Shown one piece after another: positions 8,946-17,303 of a DNA stretch of 64,000 bases; position 1 is the stretch's first letter; each line of letters begins with the position of its first letter. The DNA comes from Cobetia amphilecti (GTDB lineage Bacteria > Pseudomonadota > Gammaproteobacteria > Pseudomonadales > Halomonadaceae): NCBI RefSeq assembly GCF_030010415.1, contig NZ_JASCSA010000003.1; one strand, 5' to 3'. Position numbers and translations under genes: made by a program. Under the pieces are notes generated by a model. It was not told where the DNA came from and made no database searches. It saw only the letters and a list, made by a program, of their open reading frames with translations.

Positions 8946-9732
8946 GCGGATGGCAGTTTTCCGAAATGAGAATGCCCACATTCTATATGATGGCGAAACA
9001 GCGCCACAAATGACGCCGGACTGGTTCATGCCATCGTTCTGGCGTGAACACGACGCCGTGACCGGCGAAGCGCCGGGGCGCGGGGCGAGTCTGTTCCTCG
9101 ATGTCTGTCGTTTGCCCGCCGAACTGCAACCCGCCAATACCACCGCGACACCGGCTCGCCGCTGGGCACTGCGCCCCTATCGCCGCGGCGGCCTGATCGC
9201 GAAGCTCGCCAGTCAGCGCTACCTCTATACCGGCCTTGAGCGCACCCGCGCCTTCGCCGAACTGCGCCTGACGGAGCGCCTGTATCGCCAGGGGCTGCCG
9301 GTGCCAGAGCCCGTCGGTGCCTGCGTGTGGCGGCATGGCCTGACCTACGAAGCCGCCCTGATCACGGTGCTGATTCCCGGCGCACGCGCCTTCGCCGATG
9401 ACCTGATCGCCCTCGAAGCACAGCGCCTGACTGCCGGGGCCGAGCTGCCCGAAGCCCTGCTCCGCCTGCTCGACGCGACAGGTCACGCCATTCGGGCCGT
9501 GCATGACGCCGGGCTCGAGCATGTCGACCTCAACGCACGCAACCTGCTGATCGATGAAAACGAACGCGTCTACGTGATCGATCTCGATCGCTGCCAGCTG
9601 CATGCCGAGGCTCCCACGGATGCACGCTGGCGCGAGAGCAATCTCTCCCGCCTGGGCCGTTCGTTGGCCCGCTTCACCCCGACACATCATGCGGCGTGCC
9701 TGGCCCGCATCCGCAGCGCCTATCAAGGGTAG
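8944..9732 (+). CDS. kdkA: Kdo kinase / LPS core kinase (KdkA family)
   Basis: 262 residues from the ATG at 8944 (8950 also possible). It is an ATP-dependent sugar kinase that phosphorylates Kdo of lipid A-core. It aligns by eye with KdkA: a FRNENAHILYD start, an HDAVTGEAPGRG glycine loop, LRPYRRGGLIAKL, the catalytic HVDLNARN (193-200; Asp195 as base) and the metal-binding VIDLDRC. A start at 8872 would run inside the opposite gene without adding family sequence. It diverges from the heptosyltransferase with no gap, so its promoter must lie inside that gene. An imperfect repeat of about 20 bp follows the stop (9743-9785). Confidence 0.87.
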   Translation: MRMAVFRNENAHILYDGETAPQMTPDWFMPSFWREHDAVTGEAPGRGASLFLDVCRLPAELQPANTTATPARRWALRPYRRGGLIAKLASQRYLYTGLERTRAFAELRLTERLYRQGLPVPEPVGACVWRHGLTYEAALITVLIPGARAFADDLIALEAQRLTAGAELPEALLRLLDATGHAIRAVHDAGLEHVDLNARNLLIDENERVYVIDLDRCQLHAEAPTDARWRESNLSRLGRSLARFTPTHHAACLARIRSAYQG

Positions 9733-9814
9733 GCGCCCGCTTCGTTCCACTCTTTGCTGACGCTCCGTCCAACTCTATTACTGACAAAGTGGTCATCCGG
9801 CGCGCAAAACAAGA

Positions 9815-9844
9815 TATCATGCTAACAATATATTATGCATGATA
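9815..9844. promoter_or_regulatory. Inverted repeat upstream of yejM
   Basis: TATCATGC (9815-9822) and GCATGATA (9837-9844) are perfect 8-bp inverted arms around a 14-nt AT-rich spacer. They lie in the only AT-rich patch of the 177-nt gap before the YejM-like gene. This could be an operator or part of the promoter; the regulator is unknown. Confidence 0.35.
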
Positions 9845-9909
9845 ACTATCTAGCCGCTCCCCACGCTTGATGGGTTATCGCGCTTTTTCCTATCCGCTGG
9901 ATATGACCG

Positions 9910-11916
9910 ATGACCGCAAAGACCCCTGACTCGCCTGCGCCCGCCAACGCCCGACCTCGTGACAGCCGCCTCCGCTATCTTCGTGACAGCGCCACCTTCT
10001 CTCTCGCCATCCTGGTGTTGATCTGGCTGGTCGCGACCCGCTATCTGCCCTTTACCCCACTCCCGCAAGGAGTGAGTGCCGCCAGCCTGAGCGGTTGGGC
10101 CTACCTGGCCACCACCTGGCTGGGTCACTACGGACTGCTTGCCCAACTACTGTGGCTGCCACTTGGCCTGCTCGGCATGATATTGCCCGCGCGCAGCGCT
10201 CGCCGCTGGCTGTGGCTCCCTGCGGGCATTCTGGCCGGCAGTGCATTGAGCGCACTCATCATCGACAGCCTCGTCTATGCCCAGTACCGCTTCCATCTCA
10301 ACGGCTTCATGCTGTCGATGTTCCTCAATGACAGCAACGGTGAAATCTTCGAGTTCGATGCCACGACCTGGTTACTGGGTGCCTGCACCCTGCTCGGCTT
10401 GATCGCGCTCTGCTGCGGGCTGGCTTATCGACTGAGTGGGCCTGCGGCAGTCAAGCGCGCTCACCGTTTGCCGACAGGCAAGCTGCATGCCTTGCTGTTC
10501 CTCATGCTGCTGGCAAGCCACATCCAGCACATAGTGTCGGATGCCCATCACAACCTGCAGGTGACACGCGAAGCGCCAGCCTTCCCGCTGCTGTTCCCCG
10601 CCACAGCGCGCGACTTCATGGAAGACCACGGGTGGCTGGATGCCCGGACTGCAGAAGCGGCCAAGGTGCATATCCAGAATTTCGGGGCGGGTTCGCTGGC
10701 CTATCCTGCCGTACCGCTTAAACAGGATGACGATGTCATCACCAGCAGAGGTGTCGACGGCCAGCCTGCCAACATCCTGTTTCTGGTGATCGACTCCTGG
10801 CGCGCCGATAGGTTCACTGCCGAGACGATGCCCCACTTGCACGCCGCCCTGGCGGATGGTCTGCACTTTCCGGATCACATCTCCGGCGGCAACAGCACCC
10901 GCACCGGTTTCTTCAGCCTGCTATCTGGCCTGACCGCCAATTACGTCACCCCGATGGAGAATGACGGCCTGGGCAGCGTGCTGGTCAATCAGGCACTGCA
11001 GCGCCAGTGGCCGCTGGGGCTATTCTCCTCGGCAAGCTTCAATGGTGTCGGCCTGGACCGCAGCCTCTTCCCGAAAGTGCCAGATCTGCGCTTGCGCACC
11101 CTGGGCGATAGCCCCGCCATGCGGGACCGCGTGATGACGACCGACTGGCTCGCCTGGCAGGCCCAGCGCCGCCAGACAGCGCTGCAGCAGGACGCTCATG
11201 CGCTGAAACCGTGGCTGGGCGTACTGTTCTACGATGCTCCGCATGGTTACTCGCTGCCCAGAGGTGCCAGCACTCCCTTCCAGCCCAGCGCCACCGGCAT
11301 GGACTATCTGACACTGGGTCCCGACACCGACCCGACGCCTGTGCGCAACCTGTATCCGAACTCGCTGTATCATCTGGACAGGCAATTGGCGCGCGTGATT
11401 CAGGACCTGAAAGAACACGGCGAGTGGGACAATACGGTGCTGGTCGTCACCGGTGACCATGCTCAGGAGTTCAATGACAGCGGCAAGAATTTCTGGGGAC
11501 ACAATTGCAACTTCACTCGCTACCAGACCCAGGTACCGCTGATTCTGCGCGGCCCCGGCATTCCTGCCGGCCACTATGGAAGCCAGCTGCCCTTGCCTCC
11601 CGTCACCGCGCATTATGATGTCGTCCCGACACTGCTACGCCATGTGATGGGCATCAGCAATCCCCCCAGCGACTACAGCATGGGGCATGACCTGCTGCGC
11701 ACTCTCGACCATCAGCCAGAGGTCGACAATGAATGGGTGCTCTCCGGTAGCTATCAGGACTTCGGTATCATTCAGCGCGATCGCATCTACGCACTGGAAG
11801 GCACCGGCGGCTATGCAGTGTACGATGGCGACATGAATCGTCGGCAGGCGCTCGGCGAAGGCGCCAACCCCGTCATGAAAGTGATGGAGACCATGCGCCG
11901 CTTCTACCCGAACTGA
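9910..11916 (+). CDS. yejM: YejM/PbgA-like inner-membrane sulfatase-fold protein
   Basis: 668 residues. About five transmembrane segments lie in the first 215 residues; the phrase YRFHLNGFMLSMFLND matches the DUF3413-type region of YejM. A periplasmic alkaline phosphatase-superfamily domain follows: VIDSWRADRF (Asp near 295), SGGNSTRTGFF (about 326-336), LGLFSSASFNG and TGDHAQEFND (about 514-523). In E. coli, YejM (PbgA, LapC) controls LPS synthesis through LapB/FtsH and is catalytically dead. This homologue keeps the Asp-His metal ligands. Its position among LPS core genes fits a role in envelope lipid balance. EptA- or LtaS-like transferase activity is an alternative. Confidence 0.82.
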   Translation: MTAKTPDSPAPANARPRDSRLRYLRDSATFSLAILVLIWLVATRYLPFTPLPQGVSAASLSGWAYLATTWLGHYGLLAQLLWLPLGLLGMILPARSARRWLWLPAGILAGSALSALIIDSLVYAQYRFHLNGFMLSMFLNDSNGEIFEFDATTWLLGACTLLGLIALCCGLAYRLSGPAAVKRAHRLPTGKLHALLFLMLLASHIQHIVSDAHHNLQVTREAPAFPLLFPATARDFMEDHGWLDARTAEAAKVHIQNFGAGSLAYPAVPLKQDDDVITSRGVDGQPANILFLVIDSWRADRFTAETMPHLHAALADGLHFPDHISGGNSTRTGFFSLLSGLTANYVTPMENDGLGSVLVNQALQRQWPLGLFSSASFNGVGLDRSLFPKVPDLRLRTLGDSPAMRDRVMTTDWLAWQAQRRQTALQQDAHALKPWLGVLFYDAPHGYSLPRGASTPFQPSATGMDYLTLGPDTDPTPVRNLYPNSLYHLDRQLARVIQDLKEHGEWDNTVLVVTGDHAQEFNDSGKNFWGHNCNFTRYQTQVPLILRGPGIPAGHYGSQLPLPPVTAHYDVVPTLLRHVMGISNPPSDYSMGHDLLRTLDHQPEVDNEWVLSGSYQDFGIIQRDRIYALEGTGGYAVYDGDMNRRQALGEGANPVMKVMETMRRFYPN

Positions 11917-11988
11917 GCCTGCCACTGAGTCCCATCGGCGCCTGCCACACCCCGTCGTGCTGCAGGCGCTCTTCAGACAGAGACCGTC

Positions 11989-12834
11989 ATGAACACGAGC
12001 GACGAGGCCTCGGCCGCCCCTTCACCCGATGGCAAGCTGCGCACCGCGGTGCCCATCACCGGCTGTGTCATCACCCTCAATGAAGCCCACAACATCGAGG
12101 ACTGCCTGCGCTCGCTGGCCCAGGTCTGCGATGAGCTGATCGTGGTCGATTCCGGCTCCACCGATGCCACCTGCGAGCTGGCGCGCAATATGGGCGCCGT
12201 GGTGATCGATCAACCCTACCTGGGCGACGGGCCGCAGAAGAATGTCGGGCCGAGCCATGCCAGCCACCGCTGGGTGCTGTCTCTGGATGCCGATGAGCGC
12301 CTGACCGACGGTGCCGTCAGCGCCATCCGGGAACTGGCACTCGACAGCACGCCCCACGATGGTTTCGCGCTGCGCCGTCGCAACTTCATCGGCTCGCGCT
12401 GGGTGCGACATGCCGGCTGGTACCCCGATTACTGCCTGCGTCTGTATGACCGCGAGAAACTCGCCTTCCGCGATTCACGTCAGCACAGCTCGGTGCAGGC
12501 CAACCATCCCTGCGAGCTGGACGCCGATCTCGAGCATTACAGCTTCGCCAATCTCGGTGAACTGTTCGTCAAGGCCAGTGGCCGTTTCTCGAACCGCGCC
12601 GCCAAGATCATGTATCAGAAGGGAAAACGCGCCAACGCCTTCACTCCCTTCCTGCATGCCAGCAATGCCTTCATGCGCAAGTTCGTCTTCCAGGCCGGCT
12701 TCCGCGATGGCGTCGATGGCTTCTCGGTGGCGCTGTCGGCCAGCGTCAATGCCTACCTGAAATACGCCAAGCTGCTGGAATTCCAGCGTGACGCCAAGGT
12801 GCGTGAGGCCGAAGATTTCAACAAGGTATGGTGA
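11989..12834 (+). CDS. waaE: Family 2 glycosyltransferase, WaaE type
   Basis: 281 residues. A GT-A fold glycosyltransferase that adds a hexose to the LPS inner core, as WaaE/KdtX proteins do. Visible features: GCVITLNEAHNIEDCLRSL (about 24-42), the VDSGSTDAT motif, the DxD-like SLDADER (about 97-103) and the family's LRRRNFIGSRWVRHAGWYPD stretch (last 18 residues typical of WaaE). A basic, aromatic C-terminus probably touches the membrane. The start is ATG 11989, 73 nt after the yejM stop, and it overlaps the next gene by 7 nt. The sugar transferred cannot be read from sequence. Confidence 0.83.
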   Translation: MNTSDEASAAPSPDGKLRTAVPITGCVITLNEAHNIEDCLRSLAQVCDELIVVDSGSTDATCELARNMGAVVIDQPYLGDGPQKNVGPSHASHRWVLSLDADERLTDGAVSAIRELALDSTPHDGFALRRRNFIGSRWVRHAGWYPDYCLRLYDREKLAFRDSRQHSSVQANHPCELDADLEHYSFANLGELFVKASGRFSNRAAKIMYQKGKRANAFTPFLHASNAFMRKFVFQAGFRDGVDGFSVALSASVNAYLKYAKLLEFQRDAKVREAEDFNKVW

Positions 12835-13970
12835 CCATGACCACTAGCTGTGAGCCGACTGCCGCGCGAGGTGTGACGCGCCCGCTTCACGTACGCCATG
12901 TCAATCTGGCACGCGGCTTTCGCGGCGGGGAGCGCCAGACGCTCAACCTGATCGCGGACCTGGCGCGACGCGCAAGCCCGGGGGAGAACGGCGAAGACGG
13001 CGCGCCGGTCCGCCAGTCACTGGTGTGTCTACAGGGCTCGCCCTTGATCAGCGAACTGGCGGCGCTCGAGCTTGCCGCCACGGTGGACGTGATCGAGATC
13101 AGCGGACGCTTCAAGGGCCATCTCGGCCAGCCACGCGCCGATATCGTGCATGCTCACGAAGCCAAGGCCGTGCACTGGGCATGGCTGCACCAGCGCCTCA
13201 CCGGCACGCCCTACCTGCTGACACGCCGGGTGCCCCAGCCGGTGAAGGACAAGCCGTTCAATCGCCTGACCTATCGCGCGGCCGCCTGCCGGGTGGCGAT
13301 TTCGTCGGTGATCGAATCTCACCTGCGGGAGCGCCAATGGGGTGAGACGGCGTTGATTCCCAGCACCCTCGCCCACCTGCCCAGCGACAAGCAAGCCGTG
13401 GCCAAGCTACGCCAGCGCTTCGGCAATGCGCCCGCAGGGGATCGCATCGTCATCGGGCATGTCGGCGCCCTGGTGGACCGCCACAAGGGCCAGCGAGTGC
13501 TGATCGAGGCGGCCCGCAGGCTGCGCGACAGCCACCCGCAGCTGCTGTTCGTCTGTCTGGGCGCCGGCGAGGACGAAGCGGCCTTCAAGGCGGAAAGTGC
13601 CGATCTCGACAATCTGGTCTGGGAAGGCTTCCACACCAATGTCGGCGACTATCTGGAAGCCTTCGATCTGTTCGCCTTTCCGTCGCGCAACGAGGGTCTC
13701 GGCTCGATTCTGCTCGACGTGATGGATCACGGCGTCCCGATCATCGCAAGCGATGTGGATGGCATCCCCGATATCGTGCATGACGACAGCACCGGCGTGC
13801 TGGTGCCCACCGGCGATGCACAGGCACTGGCTGCCGCCATCGTGGCACTCGTCGCTGATGCACCACGTCGGGAGCGGCTGGTCGCGGGGGCGCGTGCGCA
13901 TCTGGCACGCTTCTCTCCCAGCGCCATGGGCGAGGCCTATCTGGGGCTTTATCAGCGGTTGGCACGCTAG
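12828..13970 (+). CDS. Family 4 glycosyltransferase
   Basis: 380 residues from ATG 12828 (ATG 12837 also possible). A GT-B glycosyltransferase: the N-terminal RHVNLARGFRGGERQTLNL acceptor region, a Rossmann second domain beginning IVIGHVGALVDRHKGQ, and the diagnostic E-x7-E nucleotide-sugar site in SRNEGLGSILLDVMDHG (GT4 type). It overlaps the GT2 gene by 7 nt, so the pair is co-translated. Its likely role is adding a further LPS core sugar; donor and acceptor are unknown. A 15-bp tandem repeat and a terminator containing a parS-like site follow it. Confidence 0.85.
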   Translation: MVTMTTSCEPTAARGVTRPLHVRHVNLARGFRGGERQTLNLIADLARRASPGENGEDGAPVRQSLVCLQGSPLISELAALELAATVDVIEISGRFKGHLGQPRADIVHAHEAKAVHWAWLHQRLTGTPYLLTRRVPQPVKDKPFNRLTYRAAACRVAISSVIESHLRERQWGETALIPSTLAHLPSDKQAVAKLRQRFGNAPAGDRIVIGHVGALVDRHKGQRVLIEAARRLRDSHPQLLFVCLGAGEDEAAFKAESADLDNLVWEGFHTNVGDYLEAFDLFAFPSRNEGLGSILLDVMDHGVPIIASDVDGIPDIVHDDSTGVLVPTGDAQALAAAIVALVADAPRRERLVAGARAHLARFSPSAMGEAYLGLYQRLAR

Positions 13971-13987
13971 ACCGCTTTTCATCTCAG

Positions 13988-14032
13988 ACACCTGGCCCAC
14001 AAGCACCTATCGTCCAGGCACCTATCGCCCGG
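13988..14032 (+). repeat. 15-bp tandem repeat after the GT4 gene
   Basis: Three units at a 15-nt period: ACACCTGGCCCACAA, GCACCTATCGTCCAG and GCACCTATCGCCCGG. The last two agree at 13 of 15 positions; the first is decayed. The repeat starts 18 nt after the stop codon. Confidence 0.8.
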
Positions 14033-14043
14033 CTAGAGAATAA

Positions 14044-14090
14044 AAAAAGCCCTGTTTCATGTGAAACATCACAATGAAACAGGGCTTTTT
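14044..14090. terminator. Intrinsic terminator with 17-bp stem
   Basis: AAAAAGCCCTGTTTCAT (14044-14060) pairs perfectly with 14074-14090 around a 13-nt loop, with A and T runs at the ends. It serves the GT4 gene (+) and the convergent ParB-like gene (-). A parS-like 16-mer overlaps the left arm and loop. Confidence 0.88.
14053..14068. other. parS-like site (15/16 match)
   Basis: TGTTTCATGTGAAACA differs from the parS sequence TGTTTCACGTGAAACA at one central base. Two better sites lie at 25.7 and 26.3 kb. ParB binding here is inferred; part of the match is forced by the overlapping terminator stem. Confidence 0.5.
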
Positions 14091-14117
14091 CGTCTTTCCA
14101 AACAGCAGGTCAGCTGC

Positions 14118-15029
14118 TCAGGCGCGCGAACCAGCGTCCTTCAGGCCGCGCAGATCCGGCCAGCCTTCGTCCACGCCCAGCACGGGATAGGTCCTAGGAT
14201 CCAGCGGGCCTGGTTCGCTTTCGGGGCGACACTCACGCAGCGCAGCCTGCAGCCGCTGCAGGGCCTCATCGCCTTCGACACCGGCGGTCACCCTGTCCCA
14301 GAACTCACGATGTACCGCCTTGATGACGACGGGCACGCTGGGCACGCCGACCTGTTGCGCCATGGACAGACGATGCAGGCCACGGTTGATCTTGAGCAGG
14401 CGACCCTCACGCGTCACCGCGACGCCCATCTCGTCCTTGGTGACCCCCTGACGAAAACCATTGCTGGCCATGTCCTGCAGATAGCCGCGATAACAGCGCA
14501 GATAGCCAAGAATCTGCTCCTCGCTGTCCATCAACAGCCCATCACGTGGTGACGACCACGGTTTGCCTGATTCCAGCAAGGCCTTCAAATACTGATAGCG
14601 CTCCGTCACCGTCAGGTCATCGCCATGCTCGATCAAGTCCCGCATCAGCCGCGAGCGTGAACCAAAGCGGAAGGCGCCGCGCCGCAGGTCCCAGTCGCCA
14701 TCCCAGATGAAGGCGTTGGAGGAAGGCCGGTTGCGCTTGTCACGCCCGAAGTTGACGTCGCGCACCAGCTCACGCGGATTGACCCAGACCGTCAACGCCT
14801 CCTGCCCCATCACGTCTTCCAGCGCATGACGCGGCAGGCCACGGCGCTCAAGGGACTGATGGCGTGCACGCTGGCGCTTCCAGCGCATCAACCAGCAACG
14901 ACTGAACGGCAGTATCAGGTGGTGCTCGCACCAGGCACGCAGCGCCTCGATCCGCTGAGCACGCTGCATGGCCCCGCGCATGCGCGGGTGGATCAGATCA
15001 TCCGTCGTACGGTTTCTCGGCAGGTTCAC
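14118..15029 (-). CDS. Unknown protein with a ParB/sulfiredoxin-like motif
   Basis: 303 residues, not a family I can name. The N-terminal third is basic and Arg-rich. The middle has WVNPRELVRDVNFGRDK and, near the end, LLKINRGLHRLSMAQQVG followed by VPVVI. That last stretch resembles the G-x-HR-x5-G motif of ParB N-terminal/sulfiredoxin-like domains that bind nucleotides. No signal peptide or membrane segment is visible. The GTG start overlaps the waaF stop in GTGA, so it is translated with waaF and may act on the LPS core or its sugar donors. It could be a kinase-like or nucleotide-binding accessory protein; this is a guess. Confidence 0.7.
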   Translation of the reverse strand: MNLPRNRTTDDLIHPRMRGAMQRAQRIEALRAWCEHHLILPFSRCWLMRWKRQRARHQSLERRGLPRHALEDVMGQEALTVWVNPRELVRDVNFGRDKRNRPSSNAFIWDGDWDLRRGAFRFGSRSRLMRDLIEHGDDLTVTERYQYLKALLESGKPWSSPRDGLLMDSEEQILGYLRCYRGYLQDMASNGFRQGVTKDEMGVAVTREGRLLKINRGLHRLSMAQQVGVPSVPVVIKAVHREFWDRVTAGVEGDEALQRLQAALRECRPESEPGPLDPRTYPVLGVDEGWPDLRGLKDAGSRA

Positions 15030-16045
15030 CGCGCATCCTCATCCAGCGAGATCGCCGCCAACAGTCGCTCGGGAGCAATATGATTCAGACAATTGGTATG
15101 CCCCAGCGGGCAGACGCGCTTGAAACAGGGTGAGCACTCCAGCGCCAGCCAGTGGATCTCGCGATTGGCCGTCAGCGGCGGCGTGTAATGCGGCGACGAG
15201 GAGCCGTAGATGCCCTGGATACGGGCCCCTACCGCGGCCGCCACATGCATCAGGCCGGAGTCATTGCTGACTACTTCCCGACACTCGGCGATCAGGTCCA
15301 CCGCATCCGCCAGCCGCGTCTTGCCACACAGGTTATGAACGCCCGCAAGCCCCTGGGCGATCTCCTCCCCCGCCGCGACATCCTTGGGGCCACCGAAGAT
15401 GCGCACCTCGGCCCCCTGGCGGGTCAATGACTCGGCAAGCGCGCGAAAGTGCGCCAGCGGCCACTGCTTGGCCGGGCCATATTCCGCCCCGGGCATCATG
15501 CCGATGATGGGTGCCGGCGGCGCCACCAGCCCCAACTCGCCACGCAAGCGCAGCTGATTGGCGCTGTCGGTGACCAGAGCGGGCTCCGGGATGCCCGCCG
15601 GCGGATTGGCCTCCTCAACGGGCAAGCCCAGCGACGTGAAGCGCTTGACGGTCTGATCGAACACCGACTTGTCGAGCTTGCGGCACTCGGTGAGCAGGCC
15701 GTAGCGCTGCTCACCGGTGAAGCCGACCCGCACCGGAATGCGCGCCAAGAACGGTACCAGCGCTGCCTTCCACGAGCGCGGCAACACGATGGCGCGGTCG
15801 AAGCGTCCACGCAGCGAACGCCCGAGCTGCCAGCGCGCCTTGAGGGCGAAGTCACCATGCCCCGCCGGCAACGCCAGTGCCTCCTCGACCTCGGGCATGC
15901 GCTCGATGATCGGCTGCGACCAGGCGGGCGCCAGCACACTGATCCGGCAGCCGGGCGAGCGCTGCTTCAGCGTCATGAACAGGCTCTGCGCCATCACCAT
16001 GTCGCCGACCCAGCTGGGCCCGACCACCAGAATGCGCTCACTCAT
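15026..16045 (-). CDS. waaF: ADP-heptose:LPS heptosyltransferase II
   Basis: 339 residues, close to E. coli WaaF (348). It adds the second heptose to the LPS inner core. Features: ILVVGPSWVGDMVMAQSL at the N-terminus, ALVPFLARIPVRVGFTGE, PGAEYGPAKQWP at the start of the second GT-B domain, the donor site SNDSGLMHVAAAVG, and the ECSPCFKRVCPLGHTNCL cysteine-rich stretch typical of WaaF. It starts at ATG 16045 with AGGAG upstream. Downstream it overlaps the ParB-like gene by 4 nt. Confidence 0.95.
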   Translation of the reverse strand: MSERILVVGPSWVGDMVMAQSLFMTLKQRSPGCRISVLAPAWSQPIIERMPEVEEALALPAGHGDFALKARWQLGRSLRGRFDRAIVLPRSWKAALVPFLARIPVRVGFTGEQRYGLLTECRKLDKSVFDQTVKRFTSLGLPVEEANPPAGIPEPALVTDSANQLRLRGELGLVAPPAPIIGMMPGAEYGPAKQWPLAHFRALAESLTRQGAEVRIFGGPKDVAAGEEIAQGLAGVHNLCGKTRLADAVDLIAECREVVSNDSGLMHVAAAVGARIQGIYGSSSPHYTPPLTANREIHWLALECSPCFKRVCPLGHTNCLNHIAPERLLAAISLDEDAR

Positions 16046-16133
16046 GCCTTGCTCCTCTTCACGGCCAATCCTCCTTGCGGGTGCGCTTGCCCTGCCCCAT
16101 CGCCCTTGCGAGGCAGGCGCTCACCCTCAGTCA

Positions 16134-16178
16134 ACACGCGCTCAGTCCACAAGTGCTCGGTCCACACGTGCTCGGACT
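16134..16178 (-). repeat. 15-bp tandem repeat at the hldD stop
   Basis: Three units on the plus strand: ACACGCGCTCAGTCC, ACAAGTGCTCGGTCC and ACACGTGCTCGGACT, each 12 of 15 identical to its neighbour. In the direction of hldD the array starts at the first base after, or within, the TGA stop (16180-16178) and fills part of the gap to waaF. Confidence 0.85.
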
Positions 16179-17134
16179 CAGCGATTCAGCCATTCGAGAT
16201 AGGCGCGCGTGCCCTGGGCAACGGTCTTGAATTCGACGTTGCAGCCGGCCTTGCGCAGCTTGCCGATATCGGCACGCGTGAAGCTCTGGTAGCGGCCCTT
16301 GAGGTTTTCCGGGAAGTCGATGTACTCGATCTCGCCCTTCTCGTAGTACTCGATGACGGTCTCGGCGATCGCCTTGAACGGCTCGGCGCGACCGGTACCC
16401 AGATTGAAGATGCCGGAGGCTTCCGGGTGATCGAGGAACCACAGGTTCACGTCGACCACATCACCGACATAGACGAAGTCACGGCTCTGCATGCCGGCAT
16501 CATAGCCATCGTAGGCGCCGAACAGCTTGGGGTTCTCGCCCGCCTTCACCTGGGTGTGATGGTGATAGGCAACGCTGGCCATCTTGCCCTTGTGCTGCTC
16601 ACGCGGGCCGTAGACATTGAAATAGCGGAAGCCGACAACCTGGGTAGTCAGGCTGTCCCAGCGCTGACGCACGTGCTGATCGAACAGCAGCTTGGAGTAG
16701 CCGTAGACGTTGAGCGGACCTTCGAACTCCGGCGTTTCCTTGAAGACCTGGCTGTCGCCGTAGGTCGCCGCGGAGCTCGCGTAGAGGAAGGGAATCCGGT
16801 TCGCTTCGCAGAAGTTGAGCAGCACCTTGGAGTACTCGAAGTTGTTCTCGAGCATGAACTGGCCGTCCCACTCGGTGGTGTCCGAGCAGGCGCCTTCGTG
16901 GAAGATCGCCTCGATCTTCGGCAACTCGGCATACTCGCCCATCAGGCTCGACTGGACGCGAATCAGGAAGTCGTCCTTGTCGAGGTAATCGGCGATGGTC
17001 AGGTCCGCCAGATTGACGAACTTGGTGCCGTCACTCAGGTCATCCACCACCAGGATATCGGTACGGCCGCGGTCATTGAGTGCCTTGACGATATTGGCAC
17101 CGATGAAACCGGCGCCTCCGGTAACGACGATCAT
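16178..17134 (-). CDS. hldD: ADP-L-glycero-D-manno-heptose 6-epimerase
   Basis: 318 residues (E. coli 310). It converts ADP-D,D-heptose to the L,D form used by the heptosyltransferases. Short-chain dehydrogenase features: the NAD(P) loop TGGAGFIGANIV at residues 5-16, the active-site YGYSK with Tyr and Lys, and FRYFNVYGPREQHKGKMAS. It diverges from glyQ across 169 nt. The 15-bp repeat begins at its stop. With hldE and gmhB it nearly completes the ADP-heptose pathway in this window; gmhA is not seen. Confidence 0.97.
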   Translation of the reverse strand: MIVVTGGAGFIGANIVKALNDRGRTDILVVDDLSDGTKFVNLADLTIADYLDKDDFLIRVQSSLMGEYAELPKIEAIFHEGACSDTTEWDGQFMLENNFEYSKVLLNFCEANRIPFLYASSAATYGDSQVFKETPEFEGPLNVYGYSKLLFDQHVRQRWDSLTTQVVGFRYFNVYGPREQHKGKMASVAYHHHTQVKAGENPKLFGAYDGYDAGMQSRDFVYVGDVVDVNLWFLDHPEASGIFNLGTGRAEPFKAIAETVIEYYEKGEIEYIDFPENLKGRYQSFTRADIGKLRKAGCNVEFKTVAQGTRAYLEWLNR

Positions 17135-17303
17135 TTGAGCTCCCAGAGCCTCTAGAGGCTTGTAGGCAACGCGCGCGTTCAGTAACGCGACACATCAGAA
17201 TTTGGAAATGGCACGCACTCGGTTTCGTCTGCGGCCTATAACCCGATAAGCGGGGATTGTATACTCGGCAGTTCTCGAATTCATGGGCCAACGGGCTTCA
17301 CCA

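Noticed and set aside
8946..9143. N-terminal extension of the heptosyltransferase to 9143
   Set aside because: No family similarity, and it would overlap most of the start of the divergent Kdo kinase; the family start is at 8945.
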